Shown piece after piece: positions 6,830-8,484 of a DNA stretch of 8,484 nucleotides. Origin of the DNA: Candidatus Acetothermia bacterium (lineage in GTDB: Bacteria; Bipolaricaulota; Bipolaricaulia; UBA7950); the NCBI GenBank assembly GCA_003535305.1, contig DOHL01000038.1, forward strand, positions 1 to 8,484, in the 5' to 3' direction. The notes beneath the pieces were generated by a model. That model was not told the origin of the DNA. It did not search any database and worked only from the letters and a program-made list of their open reading frames with translations. Both the position numbers and the translations under genes were made by a program. How positions within the stretch are numbered: position 1 is the first letter of the stretch; each line of letters opens with the position of its first letter.

Positions 6830-6984
6830 AACCACAGACCTGTCTGCGTGCGGTCACGCACAGGCAGGCAGGCAGGCCTGCCGCAGGCAGGGGTCACAGA
6901 GGAGAGGGAGACGAATCATTTGTAATTCCTTAATCTGAATATTCTCTGTGCTCTCCCGTCTTTCGACGGGACAGGTCTGTGGTT
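6830..6984. repeat. Composite palindromic repeat element, 15-bp terminal inverted repeats
   Basis: A perfect 15-bp inverted repeat bounds this 155-nt segment: AACCACAGACCTGTC (6830-6844) and GACAGGTCTGTGGTT (6970-6984). Inside are TGCGTG/CGGT/CACGCA (6845-6860), CCTGCC/GCA/GGCAGG (6877-6891), the pair CACAGAG (6895-6901) with CTCTGTG (6944-6950), and CCCGTC/TTTC/GACGGG (6955-6970). CACAGAG-type palindromes with arms ending in AACCACAGA are, from memory, common dispersed intergenic repeats in environmental bacterial genomes. The CAGG and GACGGG hairpins look like later insertions into its arms. It occupies most of the 289-nt gap between the M50 protease gene and tig. It may also act as a transcript end or stabiliser. 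No protein is encoded. Confidence 0.7.
6861..6891. repeat. CAGG tandem repeat and CCTGCC/GGCAGG hairpin
   Basis: Four tandem CAGG tetramers (6861-6876) run into CCTGCC, a GCA loop and GGCAGG. GGCAGGCCTGCC at 6871-6882 is itself a perfect 12-bp palindrome, so two alternative hairpins compete for the same bases. The block sits inside the left arm of the larger composite repeat and looks like an insertion or slippage expansion. Confidence 0.65.
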
Positions 6985-7026
6985 AATCATTTGAGTGGTT
7001 AGTTTTTTGATACCACGCAAAGTAAA

Positions 7027-7032
7027 GGGAGG
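7027..7032 (+). promoter_or_regulatory. tig ribosome-binding site
   Basis: GGGAGG five nucleotides before the ATG at 7038. It is a near-perfect Shine-Dalgarno and supports that start. I could not find convincing -35/-10 boxes between the repeat element and this site. Confidence 0.7.
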
Positions 7033-7037
7033 AAGAT

Positions 7038-8279
7038 ATGGAAAAAGATGTCAATTATGAAGTAACAGAGCAGACAGAGGTCAAAGCCACCATAAAAGTG
7101 GAGATCCCTGCGGCGCTGGTAGAAAAGAGACTTACGCAAATTTATCGTAAGTATAACAACAAGGTTTCAATCCCCGGCTTTCGCCCTGGGAAGATCCCTG
7201 TGCCGGTCCTTAACACCCACTTCGGCAGCGAGCTATTCCAGAAAGAGGCCCACGACGAGCTGGTCAAAGACCATCTCCCGCAAGCGCTGAGTGAGCATCT
7301 CTTCCAACCGGTAATGCCCCCTGACGTAGAGCATGTACAAACTGACATTGATAAACCATTTATCTTTACTGCAAGTTTCGAGGTTCTTCCTGACTTTGAC
7401 TTACCGTCATACAAGGGGATCGAGATTGAAGCGTCCTCGCCGGCAGAGCCGACCGACAAAGAGATCGATGATGCATTGGAACATATTCGTCTTCGCCATG
7501 GCGTCTTCACTCCGAAAGAAGAAAGTGCTGTTGAGCCCGAAGATATCGTCCGCGTAACGGATAGCAGCGGAATTAAGTGGGAAGGAGCTGTCAAAACGGA
7601 AGGAAAGTACGCAGCTCTGATCGGCAGTAAAGTGGGTGATAAAGTATTGATCACTCTTGATCGTCCAGACAAAGGAGAAGATGAAACAGAGGTCGAGATT
7701 ATCAATGCATGGAAACTTGATTTACCGGAACTGGGTGATGACCTTGCCCTCACTGCCGGATATACCGATCTTATAACGATGCGCAGTGAAATAGAAAAGA
7801 AGCTGATAAATGCGCGACAGACAGAACATACACAGAAACTTAAATTAAGTTTACTCGATAAGATTATCACGCAAATAGATATTCCATTACCTGAGACGTT
7901 CGTCAAGCAAGCAGTGGAAAAGGATATGCAGCGGCACAAGAGCGAGGTTGAGCGTGTTGATCCCTCTCGTTCCTTTACCCAATACCTGGAAGAGCAAGGA
8001 AAAAGCGAAGAAGTTCTACAGGCGGAAATAAGCGCCGCTACAGCACAACAGATAAGATCTGAGTTGGTTATCAATAAGATTGCTGCGGCAGAGAAAATCG
8101 AGCTGGATGAAGCCGAAATTGAGCGGTTAGCAGAGGAAGAAGCAGAAAGAGCAGGAGAAAACACCCTGCGCTTTCTCGCCAACCTCAAAGCCAACGACCA
8201 ACTGGAAAATTTCCGTCGGATAAAGACGAGAGAGCGTGTCCTCAATCTGATATATGAACATGCAGTTATCAAAGATTAG
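7038..8279 (+). CDS. tig: Trigger factor with reduced PPIase domain
   Basis: A 413-residue trigger factor, the chaperone that docks at ribosomal protein L23 by the tunnel exit and shelters nascent chains. The ribosome-binding signature GFRPGKIP is at 47-54 within the N-terminal domain (1 to about 130). VLPDFDLPSYKGIEIE (116-131) is the typical linker into the next domain. The C-terminal helical chaperone domain runs from about 228 to 413 (LPELGDDLA at 229-237, IPLPETFVKQAVEKD at 282-296). The middle segment (about 167-225) is much shorter than a normal FKBP-type PPIase domain. It keeps PEDIVRVTD and a VGDKVLITL strand, but lacks the IPGFE signature and the following FPE(D/E)Y segment. Prolyl isomerase activity is therefore unlikely, while chaperone function should persist. 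The gene is complete and intact. It may have its own promoter because of the 289-nt gap upstream. Confidence 0.93.
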   Translation: MEKDVNYEVTEQTEVKATIKVEIPAALVEKRLTQIYRKYNNKVSIPGFRPGKIPVPVLNTHFGSELFQKEAHDELVKDHLPQALSEHLFQPVMPPDVEHVQTDIDKPFIFTASFEVLPDFDLPSYKGIEIEASSPAEPTDKEIDDALEHIRLRHGVFTPKEESAVEPEDIVRVTDSSGIKWEGAVKTEGKYAALIGSKVGDKVLITLDRPDKGEDETEVEIINAWKLDLPELGDDLALTAGYTDLITMRSEIEKKLINARQTEHTQKLKLSLLDKIITQIDIPLPETFVKQAVEKDMQRHKSEVERVDPSRSFTQYLEEQGKSEEVLQAEISAATAQQIRSELVINKIAAAEKIELDEAEIERLAEEEAERAGENTLRFLANLKANDQLENFRRIKTRERVLNLIYEHAVIKD

Positions 8280-8285
8280 TGTCAT

Positions 8286-8355
8286 GGTGCAAGGAACGAG
8301 GTATGAGGTGCGAGGAACGAGGTGCAAGGAACGAGGAGCGAGGAGAAAGGTGAAG
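8286..8355. repeat. Heptanucleotide tandem tract, GGtgcgA-type (10 units)
   Basis: Ten uninterrupted 7-nt units in one register, starting 7 nt after the tig stop codon. The first nine begin with GG and end with A, and the tenth is GGTGAAG. Units include GGTGCAA (8286 and 8321) and GGAACGA (8293, 8314 and 8328). The tract is purine-rich and has no coding signature. On the minus strand it appears as a TCG/CCT-rich tract. Seven is not a multiple of three, so a frame through it would shift at each unit. Confidence 0.8.
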
Positions 8356-8360
8356 GAAAG

Positions 8361-8395
8361 TTTTGAGTGTTGAGTTTTGGGTTTTGGGTTAAGAA
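8361..8395. repeat. Second heptanucleotide tract, TTTTGGG-type
   Basis: Four clear 7-nt units: TTTTGAG (8361), TGTTGAG (8368), TTTTGGG (8375) and TTTTGGG (8382). A decayed fifth begins TTAAG. The tract begins five bases after the first heptad tract ends. The motif resembles a G-rich telomeric repeat by composition only; it is internal and short. Confidence 0.7.
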
Positions 8396-8407
8396 AGAAG
8401 TAAAAAG

Positions 8408-8428
8408 CGGTCAGCCGTCAGCTTCCAG
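8408..8428. repeat. Third heptanucleotide tract, CCGTCAG-type
   Basis: Three 7-nt units share the ending CAG: CGGTCAG (8408), CCGTCAG (8415) and CTTCCAG (8422). It is short, and alone would be weak evidence, but it is the third successive block with the same 7-nt period and a different core. Confidence 0.5.
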
Positions 8429-8462
8429 ATTGCCATTTACCGAGCGCTAAATGCTGAAATTG

Positions 8463-8484
8463 GTAGGGGCGATTCCCCATGAAG
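8463..8484. repeat. Probable left arm of a palindromic repeat, cut by the window edge
   Basis: GTAGGGGCGATTCCC (8463-8477) followed by CATGAAG resembles the arm and loop of GTAGGGGCGA-type palindromes that I recall from environmental genomes. The right arm would lie beyond the window, so this is inferred from the left arm alone. Confidence 0.3.

Noticed and set aside
6861..6901. CRISPR-like or coding interpretation of the CAGG repeats
   Set aside because: Units are only 4 nt with no spacers, and no frame through the block has coding features; it behaves as an intergenic palindromic repeat.
7142..8272. 376-codon open frame on the minus strand opposite tig
   Set aside because: It is a mirror of the tig codon pattern: the product is extremely Ser/Arg/Ile-rich, has no recognisable domain, and the plus strand holds an unmistakable trigger factor.
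8361..8390. Telomere-like TTTTGGG repeat as a linear chromosome end
   Set aside because: Only two perfect units occur, they are internal to the window, and they sit next to other heptad tracts of different sequence; a microsatellite explains it.

Overview
The window looks like ordinary chromosomal bacterial DNA of roughly 50% GC, with two tightly packed, divergently transcribed gene groups. The organism cannot be named from the sequence. The intergenic style (CAGG/CCTG hairpins, CACAGAG-type palindromes, heptad tandem tracts), a tRNA without encoded CCA and a shortened trigger factor resemble what I remember of uncultured candidate-phylum genomes such as Omnitrophica or Patescibacteria. That placement is a low-confidence inference.

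Minus-strand half (4312 down to 1): a strong sigma70-type promoter (TTGAAT, 18 bp, TATAAT) sits immediately upstream of a tRNA-Thr(CGU). Only 70 nt after the tRNA starts a compact cluster: pdxS, pdxT, gap, a comF-type phosphoribosyltransferase gene and a glyoxalase-II-like metallo-beta-lactamase gene. Junctions are 1-nt overlap, 12-nt gap, 20-nt overlap and a short gap, so the five genes are very probably one transcript, perhaps including the tRNA. The tRNA-pdxS spacer holds a two-tier nested hairpin with no U-run. PdxST makes pyridoxal 5'-phosphate from glutamine, ribose 5-phosphate and glyceraldehyde 3-phosphate. GAPDH consumes the same triose phosphate, and glyoxalase-like enzymes handle methylglyoxal derived from triose phosphates. 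Beyond the cluster is a 221-nt non-coding stretch and then the first 30 codons of a flavodoxin gene that runs off the left edge.

Plus-strand half (4380 to 8279): an RqcH/NFACT gene (ribosome-associated quality control), a site-2-protease-family M50 membrane metalloprotease gene, and tig (trigger factor). The genes are complete. The trigger factor's PPIase domain is strongly reduced and lacks the usual FKBP signature.

The two plus-strand intergenic stretches are the least ordinary part. The region 6749-7037 holds a nested set of inverted repeats bounded by a perfect 15-bp inverted repeat. The region 8280-8484 holds three successive and different 7-bp tandem-repeat tracts, then what looks like the left arm of a palindrome cut by the window edge. 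I see no CRISPR array, transposase, prophage gene or recognisable new defence system here. The possibly undescribed signals are the repeat structures, the tRNA-pdxS leader and the reduced trigger factor.
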